Assembly: GCF_039596395.1 (NCBI RefSeq)
Contig: NZ_JBCNJT010000001.1
Location: 62,001 to 126,000, forward strand
Length of the DNA: 64,000 bases
Direction: 5' to 3'
Source: Fluviicola sp.
Lineage (GTDB): Bacteria; Bacteroidota; Bacteroidia; Flavobacteriales_D; Crocinitomicaceae
A program made the translations under genes and the position numbers. The notes under the pieces are model-generated. The model ran no database searches, was not told where the DNA came from, and saw nothing but the letters and a program-made list of their open reading frames with translations. Shown here piece by piece: positions 42,655-50,957 of the stretch (its first letter is position 1; the number at the start of each line of letters is the position of its first letter).

Positions 42655-43575
42655 TTAAGAATGAAACGTCCGGCGGAAATCCTGCGGCGAAAGATCTGTT
42701 TTTTGTTTGAAGAATTTGCTGAATGACTGCGGGTGTTCAAATCCCATGGCGTAGGCAATTTCACTGACCGACAAAGCCGTGGTGGATAATTTTTCCTTGG
42801 CCTTTTCAACCAGTTTTTCATGGATATGCTGCTGGGTACTTTGCCCGGTAAGAGCCTTGAGCAAACCGCTCAGGTAATTGGGCGAAATGTTCAGTTTTTC
42901 AGCAATATAGGCTACCGTTGGCAAACCTTTAGAACTTAGATCATCACTGTTGAAATAGTCTGAAAGCAATTGCTCCAGCTGATCCAGGATTTGGTGATTA
43001 CTGGCTTTCCGGGTAAGGAATTGCCGGTGATAAAAACGATCCGTATAGGTCAACAGCAGTTCTATTTGGGCAATGATTACTTCCTGGCTAAAACTGTCTA
43101 CATTGGAACGGCATTCCTGGTCGATCTGTTGCATGATACCGATCAGCGTTTCTTCTTCTTTGGGCGAAAGGAATAAGGCTTCGTTTACCGAATAATCGAA
43201 AAATCCGTACTTTTTGATGGTTTTGGCCAAAGGAGTATTCCATAACAAATCAGGGTGGAATACCAGGTTCCACCCTTTATTTTCTACTTTGTGTGTTTGG
43301 TCGTATTCAATCTTCAATACTTGTCCCGGCGACATGCAAAACAGGACTCCCTCGTCAAAATCGTACTCCTGCTGCCCGTATTTTATTTTCACATTGAAAT
43401 TCCGTTTAACGGCAATGGAATAAAAGTCCATGATCCTGCTCGCTGGCTCAGTGTATTCGCGTTTGCTGTCTTCAAATCTTGCCACGCTTACCAATGGATG
43501 ATCGGGTTTGGGCAATTGCATGAACTGGTGATATTCACTGATCGTCTTAATGCGTATGGGCTGCTGATTCGGCAT
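42655..43575 (-). CDS. AraC-family transcriptional regulator
   Basis: A 306-residue regulator. C-terminal two-HTH domain (about 205-306): FNSDDLSSKGLPTVAYIAEK, LNISPNYLSGLLKALTGQST, TALSVSEIAYAMGFEHPQSF, and SKFFKQKTDLSPQDFRRTFH. The N-terminal half (about 1-180) is a sensory cupin-like domain with GVLFCMSPGQVLKIEYDQTH. The next gene downstream (divergent relative position: same strand, 12 bases upstream at 43588) is an NmrA-like reductase, so the two are probably one transcript and the regulator may control it. Ligand unknown. Confidence 0.9.
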   Translation of the reverse strand: MPNQQPIRIKTISEYHQFMQLPKPDHPLVSVARFEDSKREYTEPASRIMDFYSIAVKRNFNVKIKYGQQEYDFDEGVLFCMSPGQVLKIEYDQTHKVENKGWNLVFHPDLLWNTPLAKTIKKYGFFDYSVNEALFLSPKEEETLIGIMQQIDQECRSNVDSFSQEVIIAQIELLLTYTDRFYHRQFLTRKASNHQILDQLEQLLSDYFNSDDLSSKGLPTVAYIAEKLNISPNYLSGLLKALTGQSTQQHIHEKLVEKAKEKLSTTALSVSEIAYAMGFEHPQSFSKFFKQKTDLSPQDFRRTFHS

Positions 43576-43587
43576 AAGGAAAGATAC

Positions 43588-44472
43588 TTAATTCTGCTGA
43601 TATGTAGCTGCAAATTCCCGGATGAATTCCGGTAATTTCACCTTTCCGGTTGCATGTTCGTTCTTTTCGTAATCGCTGTTGAGCAAGCCGCTGTGGATTC
43701 CCGCTCCCAATTCAACCAGCATGTCCACGGTGCTTTCAGGCATTCCATGTTCCAGCAGGGTGTTTTTTACCTGTTCATCCGTAAAAGTAAGCCACTGCAG
43801 GTCCGGTTTGCCAATAGCTTCTCCGATGAGTTTTGCTACTTCGTTGCAGGTGCGTTCATCGCTGACAACATACCGGATTTTATGAGTGGAATCCAGGTTG
43901 GTGAGTTCTTCGGAAACTGCAGTTGCAATGTCAAGCGGTGAAACCAGTACCAATTTATCCTCCCCGCCATAATTGCTGCCAATGATGCCCTGCGTCTTGA
44001 TCATTCCCATAAAATTGTTCAGGTTGTAGAACAGGTAACCGGCGCGCAGAAAGGTAGTATTCACTCCTTCGAGCTCGCTCAGGATATTTTCCCCGAAATG
44101 AGAGCCAAGAATAATTCCCGAGCCTTTTTCCAAATCAGCGCCATAACTGCTGAGGTATACGAAACGTTTGATACCTGCGCCTTCTATAGCTTCAGCATAA
44201 GCATTTGTGACGTCTTTGTAGTATTCCATCATATCGGCTGCACCGTAGTTGGGAGGTGTCATTCCATAAACTGCATCCGCGCCGGTGAAAACTTTTTCCA
44301 AAAATGCGGCATCCAATACCGATCCGATTGCCGCTTTTGCTCCCAGGGCTTCGATTTCGGCGATCATTGCGTTTTTGCTACTGATAACCGTTACATCATG
44401 GCCTTTTGCGATCAGTTCAACAGCAAGCGGTTTGCTGATGTTTCCCAATGATCCTGTTACTATAATTTTCAT
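43588..44472 (-). CDS. NmrA-like NAD(P)H-binding oxidoreductase
   Basis: A 294-residue short-chain dehydrogenase-like protein. The N-terminal nucleotide-binding turn is MKIIVTGSLGNISKPLAVEL, followed by VTVISSKN, ADAVYGMTPPNYGAADMMEY and IKRFVYLSSYGADLE. The SDR YxxxK catalytic pair is not evident, as in NmrA/QOR2-type atypical SDRs that act as redox sensors or quinone reductases. It lies 12 bases before the AraC regulator gene on the same strand. Substrate unknown. Confidence 0.8.
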   Translation of the reverse strand: MKIIVTGSLGNISKPLAVELIAKGHDVTVISSKNAMIAEIEALGAKAAIGSVLDAAFLEKVFTGADAVYGMTPPNYGAADMMEYYKDVTNAYAEAIEGAGIKRFVYLSSYGADLEKGSGIILGSHFGENILSELEGVNTTFLRAGYLFYNLNNFMGMIKTQGIIGSNYGGEDKLVLVSPLDIATAVSEELTNLDSTHKIRYVVSDERTCNEVAKLIGEAIGKPDLQWLTFTDEQVKNTLLEHGMPESTVDMLVELGAGIHSGLLNSDYEKNEHATGKVKLPEFIREFAATYQQN

Positions 44473-44569
44473 ATACTTGATTTTAATAGTACAAAGGTAT
44501 CGGGAGGAAATCAGGACTTATTAGCCGGATCTACTGTTGTCGTAGCCAAAAAAAATTGGTCTTCCGGTG

Positions 44570-45607
44570 CTACTGTTTGGTGTATTTCCCGTTTGAATCC
44601 ACGAGCATGACAATAGTTCCTGTCCAGCAGGTGCAGTAAACTTCTTTTTTCAGGTCGATGATTGCCGGAGCTACTTCCTGGCTGGGGTATGCGTGCACTT
44701 TGATCGGTTGATTCCGGTTTGCTAAAGAAGCTTGTGTATTCAGTAATTCCAGGGTCGATTTTCTCGGATGTCCATGATCCCAGGCTGAACCGCCGTTCCG
44801 GTTGGTGCTGTCTCCGGCACTGATCAGGGCAATTTTGGGCGTCATGATCTCCAACAATTCTTTCGTTGTACCGTTTTCAGCTCCGTGATGCCCCACGTGG
44901 TAGAAATCCACATCAAATAATGAGAGGTTGTTGTGGTATTTCGCTGTCAGGTATTCGATGCCCTCGTGTTCCAGGTCTCCGGTAAACAACATGGATGTTT
45001 TTCCATAAACCAGTTTGGAAACGATGGAGTTGTTATTCGGGTTCGAAAAGTTGGAAGGAGGGAAGGTATGACCATTTACGGTGTGCTTGACTTTTACAGA
45101 AATTTCACCGGAATAAAGTGTCAGTTTTGGGATGGTGGTACCGGCGGTGACTAAGTTTTTAAGGTCGACCTCATAGCCTTTGAGCATCAAGCTATCCATG
45201 AATCGATAATCCATGAATTCCAGCTGGATCTTTTCGTTTTTTGCAGCTTTCTTCAGTTCTTTGGTAAGCTTGAATTTGGAAGTGATGATCCGTTTGATGG
45301 TGTAATTCTTTGACAGATCAGTGATCAGGCTGATGTGGTCGTAATGGTTGTGAGTAATGATGAGCACATCAATGGTTTTCTTCAGATCGGTTCTTCTTTG
45401 GTAAAATGTTGTGAGGTAATTGCCCAGGGAAGTGCGGCTTGATTTGATGTTATGCAATTCTCCACCGGCATCAATCATCACGGTTCCTTTGCTGAATTCG
45501 AGTAAAGTAGCATCAGCCTGCCCGACGTTGATAAAATGTGCTTTGAAATCATCAGCTTTTACGGAAAAACTGAAAACCACCAGGATAGTGAATAGTATGT
45601 GTTTCAT
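44570..45607 (-). CDS. Exported MBL-fold metallohydrolase (ComEC C-terminal-like)
   Basis: A 345-residue protein with a signal peptide (about 1-18, ending VKA). The metallo-beta-lactamase fold is visible: INVGQADATLLEFSKGTVMI, the metal site THNHYDHISL, TSMLFTGDLEHEG and FYHVGHHGAENGTTKELLEI. The order matches ComEC/Rec2 C-terminal domains, but the DNA-channel membrane region is absent, so it is a free periplasmic or secreted hydrolase, possibly a nuclease or phosphodiesterase. Single gene on the minus strand. Confidence 0.82.
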   Translation of the reverse strand: MKHILFTILVVFSFSVKADDFKAHFINVGQADATLLEFSKGTVMIDAGGELHNIKSSRTSLGNYLTTFYQRRTDLKKTIDVLIITHNHYDHISLITDLSKNYTIKRIITSKFKLTKELKKAAKNEKIQLEFMDYRFMDSLMLKGYEVDLKNLVTAGTTIPKLTLYSGEISVKVKHTVNGHTFPPSNFSNPNNNSIVSKLVYGKTSMLFTGDLEHEGIEYLTAKYHNNLSLFDVDFYHVGHHGAENGTTKELLEIMTPKIALISAGDSTNRNGGSAWDHGHPRKSTLELLNTQASLANRNQPIKVHAYPSQEVAPAIIDLKKEVYCTCWTGTIVMLVDSNGKYTKQ

Positions 45608-45678
45608 GTTGCAGGTTTTAAACCGGCAAAATAGTCATTTGTCCGCGAATAAAACCAGGGAGATCAAAATAACTGCTT

Positions 45679-46416
45679 TCAGGCATATAAAACCTGGCAA
45701 TTGGTACAGAAGAAACTGCGACGTTTTTTAATACCCAGGTGTTGTTTTTTTTCAATGGGCAGATTGCAGCGTAAACACCAGGTTTTGGTATGAGCCAGCC
45801 AATGTTTTTTTAGTTCGAATTGCTTTTTCCACTCCAGGAACTGGAAGCTGTAAATGCGTGCTTCTTTGATCATCTCATCCAGCTTTTTGGCCGGCAGTTT
45901 TCCGACACGTGATTCGGGATGGACTTTAATCCGGTACAGGACTTCGTTCTTAATGATATTACCCACTCCTGCGAAAATATCCTGTTCCAAAAGCGCGTCA
46001 CAAACCAGCATTTCCGGGTGTTCTTTGAGTTTGGCTTTTGCTTTTCCCGGATTCCAGGCGTCATTCATCACATCCACGCTCCAATCGTAGTGAGCATCCA
46101 GATCGCCTTCCAGGAATTTGACCGAACAGGAATAGAAATTCAATTCGCCGTTCTCGAAAGTAAAAGCCAGGCGTGGATTTGCATCCGGTTTTTCTTCATC
46201 AATGCGGTAACTGCCAAACAGCAGGAAATGAATACGCAGGGTGAAACCGGTAAAACAAATCAGGAAATGTTTCCCCCAACTTTGTATTGCTATCACTTTC
46301 TGACCTTCAAGACGTTCCTGGTCAATTTTACTGTTTCCGCTAACGGTCAGGATTTTCTTTCCCGTAAATTTCCAGGCTTCTTCTTTCAGAATAACTATGG
46401 ACGGACCTTCTGGCAT
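45679..46416 (-). CDS. Formamidopyrimidine-DNA glycosylase/endonuclease VIII family protein
   Basis: Base-excision repair glycosylase. From ATG 46416 the protein begins MPEGPSIVILKEEAW, giving the required Pro1 nucleophile and Glu2 after Met removal; an upstream start would add 13 residues and destroy this N-terminus. It has the helix-two-turn-helix region ALLEQDIFAGVGNIIKNEVL and a C-terminal zinc finger TWCLRCNLPI...FFCTNCQVLY with four cysteines. The protein is 245 residues; whether it is Fpg (8-oxoG) or Nei-like cannot be decided by eye. Follows the Mn catalase gene, an oxidative-stress context. Confidence 0.9.
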   Translation of the reverse strand: MPEGPSIVILKEEAWKFTGKKILTVSGNSKIDQERLEGQKVIAIQSWGKHFLICFTGFTLRIHFLLFGSYRIDEEKPDANPRLAFTFENGELNFYSCSVKFLEGDLDAHYDWSVDVMNDAWNPGKAKAKLKEHPEMLVCDALLEQDIFAGVGNIIKNEVLYRIKVHPESRVGKLPAKKLDEMIKEARIYSFQFLEWKKQFELKKHWLAHTKTWCLRCNLPIEKKQHLGIKKRRSFFCTNCQVLYA

Positions 46417-46421
46417 GGCTG

Positions 46422-47453
46422 TTAGAATAAAACGATGCGCCCCGAAAAGACGCATCGTTGCGTTTTTACTATCCTATTTTTTTGACTGGATTTCTTTTCT
46501 TTCGGGCTCTGTACAGGATCATCAGACCAATCGAGTACCCCTTCCGCCGATGGCTGGGCAGCTTTGTTCGCTTCTTCTCTGCGCTCGGCACTCAAAGCTT
46601 TATTGGCTTTTTGAACCGATTTTTCGGTACGGTCCGTTCCTATGATTTCTTCGTTCAGCAAACCATCGGTTTCTCTTACATGCTGCACGGGATCTTCAAC
46701 AACCTGCCATTGTTCTTTCATTTCCGGGCTTAAGCCTTCATTCCATGGGCCTGAGAAATTATTTCCGTCGGACATATTGAAATACTTGTTGCTGAATTTC
46801 GGGTCACTTTGCAGGATGCCCGGAGGAAAGTTCGGCTGAATGCTGTCCAGTGCTGCCTCGAACATTTGCAAGTGAGCCACTTCCCGGGTCATCAGGAAAC
46901 GCAGGGTTTCTTTCACATACGGATCGTCGGTAAATTTCATCAGGTTTTCATAAACGAGTTTGGCTGTTGCTTCCGCGGCGATGTTCTCCCTCATATCCAC
47001 TGTCGGATCACCCATTCCCATAATGTAGGTCGCCGACCAGGGATTTCCGTTGCTGTCCGTTAATGCCGGTGTTCCTCCGCTTACCAGGAAGAAATGCGGA
47101 TCCACCAAAGCATCGTGGATGTAAGTTTCCTTAGCCGCTGTTCCGTCCAGCATCTTGTTGAGATCGGATTCATCTGCGGCATTTTTCAGTTCACCGTTCA
47201 CACCCGTTAGCAGCATCTGGATTGTAGCACCTACAATTTCCAAATGACTGAACTCTTCGGTAGCAATATCCATGAGCATATCGTACTTGTCCGGATACGG
47301 TTTTTTGCATCCGAAAGCCTGCACGAAATATTGCATCGCGGCTTTTAATTCACCGTTCGGCCCTCCGAATTGTTCCAGTAGCAAACGCGCAAAACGCGGA
47401 TCAGGCTTGGAAACCCTGGCCTTAAATTGAAGCTCTTTTACATGATAGAACAT
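46422..47453 (-). CDS. Manganese catalase (non-haem), with odd C-terminus
   Basis: Decomposes hydrogen peroxide with a dinuclear Mn centre. A 343-residue ferritin-like bundle with MFYHVKELQFKARVSKPDPR, ELKAAMQYFVQAFGCKK, DIATEEFSHLEIVGATIQML (metal Glu/His), and REVAHLQMFEAALDSIQPNF. The last 25 residues run on past KKSSQKNRIV through a hairpin (46431-46459) that looks like the gene's terminator. A single extra base in the A7 tract opposite 46477-46483 would give KKK and stop (TAG) just before the hairpin, so the true end is uncertain. Adjacent to the Fpg/Nei gene. Confidence 0.9.
   Translation of the reverse strand: MFYHVKELQFKARVSKPDPRFARLLLEQFGGPNGELKAAMQYFVQAFGCKKPYPDKYDMLMDIATEEFSHLEIVGATIQMLLTGVNGELKNAADESDLNKMLDGTAAKETYIHDALVDPHFFLVSGGTPALTDSNGNPWSATYIMGMGDPTVDMRENIAAEATAKLVYENLMKFTDDPYVKETLRFLMTREVAHLQMFEAALDSIQPNFPPGILQSDPKFSNKYFNMSDGNNFSGPWNEGLSPEMKEQWQVVEDPVQHVRETDGLLNEEIIGTDRTEKSVQKANKALSAERREEANKAAQPSAEGVLDWSDDPVQSPKEKKSSQKNRIVKTQRCVFSGRIVLF
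46431..46459. terminator. Hairpin at the end of the Mn catalase gene
   Basis: AACGATGCG (46431-46439) pairs with CGCATCGTT (46451-46459); an 11-base loop and T-rich flanks on both strands. As the ORF stands, it lies inside the catalase coding region. Confidence 0.65.
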
Positions 47454-47630
47454 ACTCTTTTTTTTTTGTTTGACAATTCAATTACTTTCCGGAAAGGCTA
47501 ATGATCCTACTCAAATGTCAGGACTTCAGGCATGGTTTCTATTGTATGATCGCATTGAAAAGTTGCAGGATTTACAGGTTTGTGCGGACTCATTGAGTCT
47601 TTTCGTATTTTTAATTCAAAAGCATCCAAA

Positions 47631-47990
47631 ATGACACCGAAAGAAGTTTTAGAGAAATGGCTTCAGTATTTCAATGAGGCGGATAGTGAGAATATTGCGG
47701 AATTGTACGCGGAAAATGCGGTGAATCACCAGGTGGCGAACGAACCGGTTATTGGTAAGGAAGCGATTAAAGACATGTTCAAACGCGAGTTTGGCAGTGC
47801 TGAAATGGTGTGCATCCCGGAGAATATTTTTGTGGACGGCGAATGGGCAATCCTGGAATGGAAAGATCCGAAGGAAATGCGCGGTTGCGGGTTCTTTCAC
47901 ATCCAGGACGGTAAAATTGTATTCCAGCGCGGATATTGGGACAAACTTTCCTTTCACCGGTTGTACGATATTCCTTTAAGTATTCATTAA
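47631..47990 (+). CDS. SnoaL-like/NTF2-fold protein
   Basis: About 119 residues from ATG 47631 (MTPKEVLEKWLQYFNEADSE), preferred over an upstream start that would add 17 residues. The cone-shaped NTF2-like fold is suggested by AELYAENAVNHQVANEPVIG, REFGSAEMVCIPENIFVDGE, and GCGFFHIQDGKIVFQRGYWD, as in SnoaL-like polyketide cyclase/isomerase relatives. Reaction unknown. A Crp/Fnr regulator and a DinB-like protein follow on the same strand. Confidence 0.78.
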   Translation: MTPKEVLEKWLQYFNEADSENIAELYAENAVNHQVANEPVIGKEAIKDMFKREFGSAEMVCIPENIFVDGEWAILEWKDPKEMRGCGFFHIQDGKIVFQRGYWDKLSFHRLYDIPLSIH

Positions 47991-48036
47991 GTCCACACTT
48001 TTCCTATCTTTAAAAGATTCGAGAAAAAGTGAGTGA

Positions 48037-48570
48037 ATGAAGACTTCAGATTTGATCGCGTTGATTGAAGAAAACCAATTGGTGGAAAAAACGGTTGCGA
48101 TCGAACGCAATGAATTCCTGAAAACGGAAGGAAGTACCGATACCAATATTTATTTCGTGGAAGAGGGTAGTTTGCGCGTGTATGTGATGGATGAAGACGA
48201 AGAACGCACCATCCGGTTCGGGTATCAGAACAATATCCTGGTTTCACTGGATTCGTTCCTGACTGAAAAGCCCTCGGGATTCGTGATCCAGGCATTGAAA
48301 AAAACACGGGTGAAAGTCATTCCTAAAAAACCGTTCATGGAATTCATTTACCGGGATGAACATACGCTGCGATTGTGGGCGAAAATTCTGGAAGACCTGG
48401 TGATTCAGCAAATTGAGCGGGAAAAAGACTTATTGACCGCATCTCCGAAAGAACGCTATGAACGAGTATTGAAACGAAGTCCGATCCTGTTCCAGGAAAT
48501 TTCAAACCGGCATATTGCAAATTATTTGAGAATGACCCCCGAAACACTTTCACGTTTGAAAAAGTCTTGA
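48037..48570 (+). CDS. Crp/Fnr-family transcriptional regulator
   Basis: A 177-residue regulator with a cyclic-nucleotide-binding-like fold (about 15-115: NEFLKTEGSTDTNIYFVEEG, SLRVYVMDEDEERTIRFGYQ) and a truncated C-terminal HTH (SNRHIANYLRMTPETLSRLKK). No Fnr-type Cys cluster is present, so it is not an iron-sulfur sensor; the effector is unknown. Such short Crp-like regulators are common in Bacteroidota. It precedes a DinB-family protein by about 85 bases. Confidence 0.9.
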   Translation: MKTSDLIALIEENQLVEKTVAIERNEFLKTEGSTDTNIYFVEEGSLRVYVMDEDEERTIRFGYQNNILVSLDSFLTEKPSGFVIQALKKTRVKVIPKKPFMEFIYRDEHTLRLWAKILEDLVIQQIEREKDLLTASPKERYERVLKRSPILFQEISNRHIANYLRMTPETLSRLKKS

Positions 48571-48655
48571 TTTCAATCAATGTTTTTTGGAAGCTGAAGC
48601 CTGACCTTTGTCAAAAATCACCAACGATAAATGTTGGTGTCTAAAGAAAGAAACG

Positions 48656-49219
48656 ATGAAAGTACAGACGGAAGTATTGGTGACCGACCTTCTAAACAGA
48701 ACGAACCAATTGATCAGGGAAGCAGAAGAGCTTAAAACAAAACCGGAAGAAGCGCTGAATTACAAAGAACACGCTGAAAGCTGGAGCGTATTGGAATGCC
48801 TGGAACACCTGAATTTATACGGCCGTTTTTACCTTCCTGAAATAAAGAAACGGATTACTGCTTCATCTTCTGCCTCCGAGCCTGTTTTCAAAAGCGGCTG
48901 GCTGGGAAACTATTTTGCCAACAGCATGCTTCCGAAGGAGAAACTGAACAAGATGAAAACCTTCAAAAACATGAATCCGTTAAACAGCAAACTGGATAAA
49001 AAAGTGATCGATGAATTTATCATTCAGCAACGGGAAATGCTGCAGTTACTGGAGGCTTCGCGGAAAGTCAGCCTGAACAAAACCCGGACAGCGATCAGTA
49101 TTTCGAAGCTGATCAAATTGAAATTGGGAGATACGTTCCGTTTTGTGATCTACCACAATCAACGGCATATGGTGCAGGCACTTCGACTACGCTCAGTGAC
49201 CTTGCTCCAAAACCAATAA
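48656..49219 (+). CDS. DinB/YfiT-like four-helix-bundle protein
   Basis: About 187 residues from ATG 48656, preferred over an upstream start adding 16 residues. The DinB_2 pattern shows in ESWSVLECLEHLNLYGRFYL (metal His on helix 2) and FRFVIYHNQRHMVQALR (His-rich last helix), typical of metal-dependent thiol transferase folds; activity unknown. The last ten residues are encoded by the left arm of a palindromic repeat element (ACTTCGACTACGCTCAGTGACC region), so its natural C-terminus may have been extended or changed by the element. Confidence 0.8.
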   Translation: MKVQTEVLVTDLLNRTNQLIREAEELKTKPEEALNYKEHAESWSVLECLEHLNLYGRFYLPEIKKRITASSSASEPVFKSGWLGNYFANSMLPKEKLNKMKTFKNMNPLNSKLDKKVIDEFIIQQREMLQLLEASRKVSLNKTRTAISISKLIKLKLGDTFRFVIYHNQRHMVQALRLRSVTLLQNQ

Positions 49220-49240
49220 GCGGTGGCTGAGTCGCGAAGT
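49180..49240. repeat. REP-like palindromic element overlapping the dinB-like gene end
   Basis: Imperfect inverted arms: ACTTCG..ACGCTCAGTGACC (49180-49201) and GGTGGCTGAGTCGCGAAGT (49222-49240), with about 20 bases between. The form GGT(C/G)(A/G)CTGAG..CG..CGAAGT resembles REP-type palindromes I recall from many bacterial genomes, often near RAYT transposases. None is present here. Confidence 0.6.
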
Positions 49241-49250
49241 TTCGGAAAAG

Positions 49251-49592
49251 TCACCCGATTCGCGTTCCGTTTTTCACAGGTCGTTCCGGTTGCAGCAAAG
49301 TCACTTCCTTGTTTTCCCCGATTCCGCCCAGTACGAGGCATTCGCTCATCATGTTGGCAATTTGTTTGGGCGGGAAATTAATCACGGCAACCACTTGTTT
49401 CCCGATTAGTTCTTCCGGGGTATACAATGCAGTGACTTGTGCGGAAGTTTTCCGCAGGCCGAATTCCCCGAAATCGATCGTGATCTTGTATGCGGGATTG
49501 CGTACTTCCGCGAATATTTCTGCTGAAACGACCGTTCCGACGCGCATTTCCACGTGCATAAATTCGTCCCAGGTGAGGGTGTTGTTGTTCAT
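49251..49592 (-). CDS. CsaA-like tRNA-binding-domain protein
   Basis: A 113-residue OB-fold protein like CsaA and the EMAP/ARC1 tRNA-binding domain: MHVEMRVGTVVSAEIFAEVR, NPAYKITIDFGEFGLRKTSA, TPEELIGKQVVAVINFPPKQ, and NMMSECLVLGGIGENKEVTL. Length matches CsaA, a proposed secretion chaperone/tRNA-binding protein. Single gene on the minus strand two bases from the lipoprotein gene (49594), so the two are probably co-transcribed. Confidence 0.9.
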   Translation of the reverse strand: MNNNTLTWDEFMHVEMRVGTVVSAEIFAEVRNPAYKITIDFGEFGLRKTSAQVTALYTPEELIGKQVVAVINFPPKQIANMMSECLVLGGIGENKEVTLLQPERPVKNGTRIG

Positions 49593-49593
49593 T

Positions 49594-50004
49594 TCAATTA
49601 ATTCTTACAAATCGGGACCTGCTCGTTCCTAAGTACGTGTGCCCGATAATAAACAGGTTTCCGTATGCCTTGTACTGTGTTTCACTGCAATTGGTTACAG
49701 TGATTACTCCGTTTGCATAGGTTCCTGAGGTTGGATTTCCTATTGAAGTTTCGTCATAGCACAAATCTCCGTTGCTGGTAATGGTTCCGTCGGCTTTGAC
49801 GGTAATTGTTTTTTCACTGGTAACATCCGTAAAGGACGCTTCTCCTGAACCGGTTACGTCGGTGCCATATGCTATTCCGGTTAATTTGTAAGTACCGTGA
49901 AGGATTCCGCTGTTGGGTTTCGGTTGTTGGTCTTTTTTACAGCTGGAAAGAATTCCGATTGCAAGAAGATGCAGGAGTAAAAATATTCTTTTCATAGCAA
50001 TCAT
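49594..50004 (-). CDS. Lipocalin-like lipoprotein (136 aa)
   Basis: Lipobox IGILSSC at about residues 16-22; the acylated Cys is followed by KKDQQPKPNS. The remainder is strand-rich (ILHGTYKLTGIAYGTDVTGS, TITVKADGTITSNGD) and ends in SRFVRIN, in the style of small lipocalin-like lipoproteins of Bacteroidota. Two methionines are possible starts (50004 or 49995). It shares an operon with the CsaA-like gene. Role unknown. Confidence 0.75.
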   Translation of the reverse strand: MIAMKRIFLLLHLLAIGILSSCKKDQQPKPNSGILHGTYKLTGIAYGTDVTGSGEASFTDVTSEKTITVKADGTITSNGDLCYDETSIGNPTSGTYANGVITVTNCSETQYKAYGNLFIIGHTYLGTSRSRFVRIN

Positions 50005-50240
50005 GTGTTGGGCGAATGGTTCGAATATAGGATGTTCAGGACTGCCTCACAAATTCTCCGGAAATAAATCGTGTTGTTTTGTCTGCTTATTGATTGAGTG
50101 GTGTTCCGGGTTGATTGACCTTACCGGCTAATTGTTACTTAATCCTAAATTCGGTCCGGTGCTCGTTAAATTAAGCCAAAAGACTCCGGCAGATTTCTTC
50201 TGAGAGCTTATGTTTGAGACCTGACATTTAAATCATTATT

Positions 50241-50897
50241 ATGAAATCACCTGAATTGTTGCAAATCATCGGCGTGGCCGGTGCTATTTTTCTGACCAGT
50301 TTCGGAACGTCTGCCCAAATTGAAAATCCTCCTCCGGTAAAAGGCAGGTGGGGATTAAGTACGGGAGTGTTTTTTGATAATTATAAGTATGATCCTTTCT
50401 GGCGCCGTGGAATGAAGCCCGGCATCTCACCCATGATTACTTATACCCGCGGGAAAAACCAATTTGAAATAGGACCACAATTTCAATTTGTACGGCAAAG
50501 ATATCTCAATCAATACCTTGGGATTAATTTTAATTATAAAAGGTATTTCAATGGCTTTGGGAATAAGTTTGTTCCCTATCTGTATTCCGGTATCGCTTTC
50601 TCAACATCCTCATCTGAACATGTTTTAATCGGAGGAGGAGGTCTTTACTCGGATCAGCGGGGGTATAAACAGGTAGGAGTGAATTTAAGTATCGGTTATG
50701 GATTGGAGTGGCAGCTGGGAAAACATCTTTATATAGGGTCGGCTGTTGGGTTTAATCCCGGCTTTTACTCGGTTACCAGAACCTACGAGAATTATTCGGG
50801 AGCAGGAATGAATCCTGTTATTGAAAAGTCAACAATGAACCATATCGGGCTGAATTTCAATGTGAATGCGCAGATCGGGTACCGATTTGGGAAATAA
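50241..50897 (+). CDS. Outer-membrane beta-barrel protein (218 aa)
   Basis: Signal peptide (about 1-26, ending TSAQ), then strands such as GRWGLSTGVFFDNYKYDPFW, ITYTRGKNQFEIGPQFQFVR, NFNYKRYFNGFGNKFVPYLY and a C-terminal NVNAQIGYRFGK close to the usual aromatic end. Fits the 8-10-strand porin-like family; no ligand can be named. A terminator palindrome (50914-50952) follows. Confidence 0.75.
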   Translation: MKSPELLQIIGVAGAIFLTSFGTSAQIENPPPVKGRWGLSTGVFFDNYKYDPFWRRGMKPGISPMITYTRGKNQFEIGPQFQFVRQRYLNQYLGINFNYKRYFNGFGNKFVPYLYSGIAFSTSSSEHVLIGGGGLYSDQRGYKQVGVNLSIGYGLEWQLGKHLYIGSAVGFNPGFYSVTRTYENYSGAGMNPVIEKSTMNHIGLNFNVNAQIGYRFGK

Positions 50898-50913
50898 AAT
50901 ATAAGGCATAAAA

Positions 50914-50952
50914 AACGTAAAGCCGGAAAATTTTCCGGCCTTACGTTTTTTG
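50914..50952. terminator. Palindromic terminator between convergent genes
   Basis: AACGTAAAGCCGGAAAA pairs with TTTTCCGGCCTTACGTT (one mismatch), then a T run. Serves the barrel gene and faces the end of the tricorn-like protease gene at 50958. Confidence 0.8.
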
Positions 50953-50957
50953 AATAG

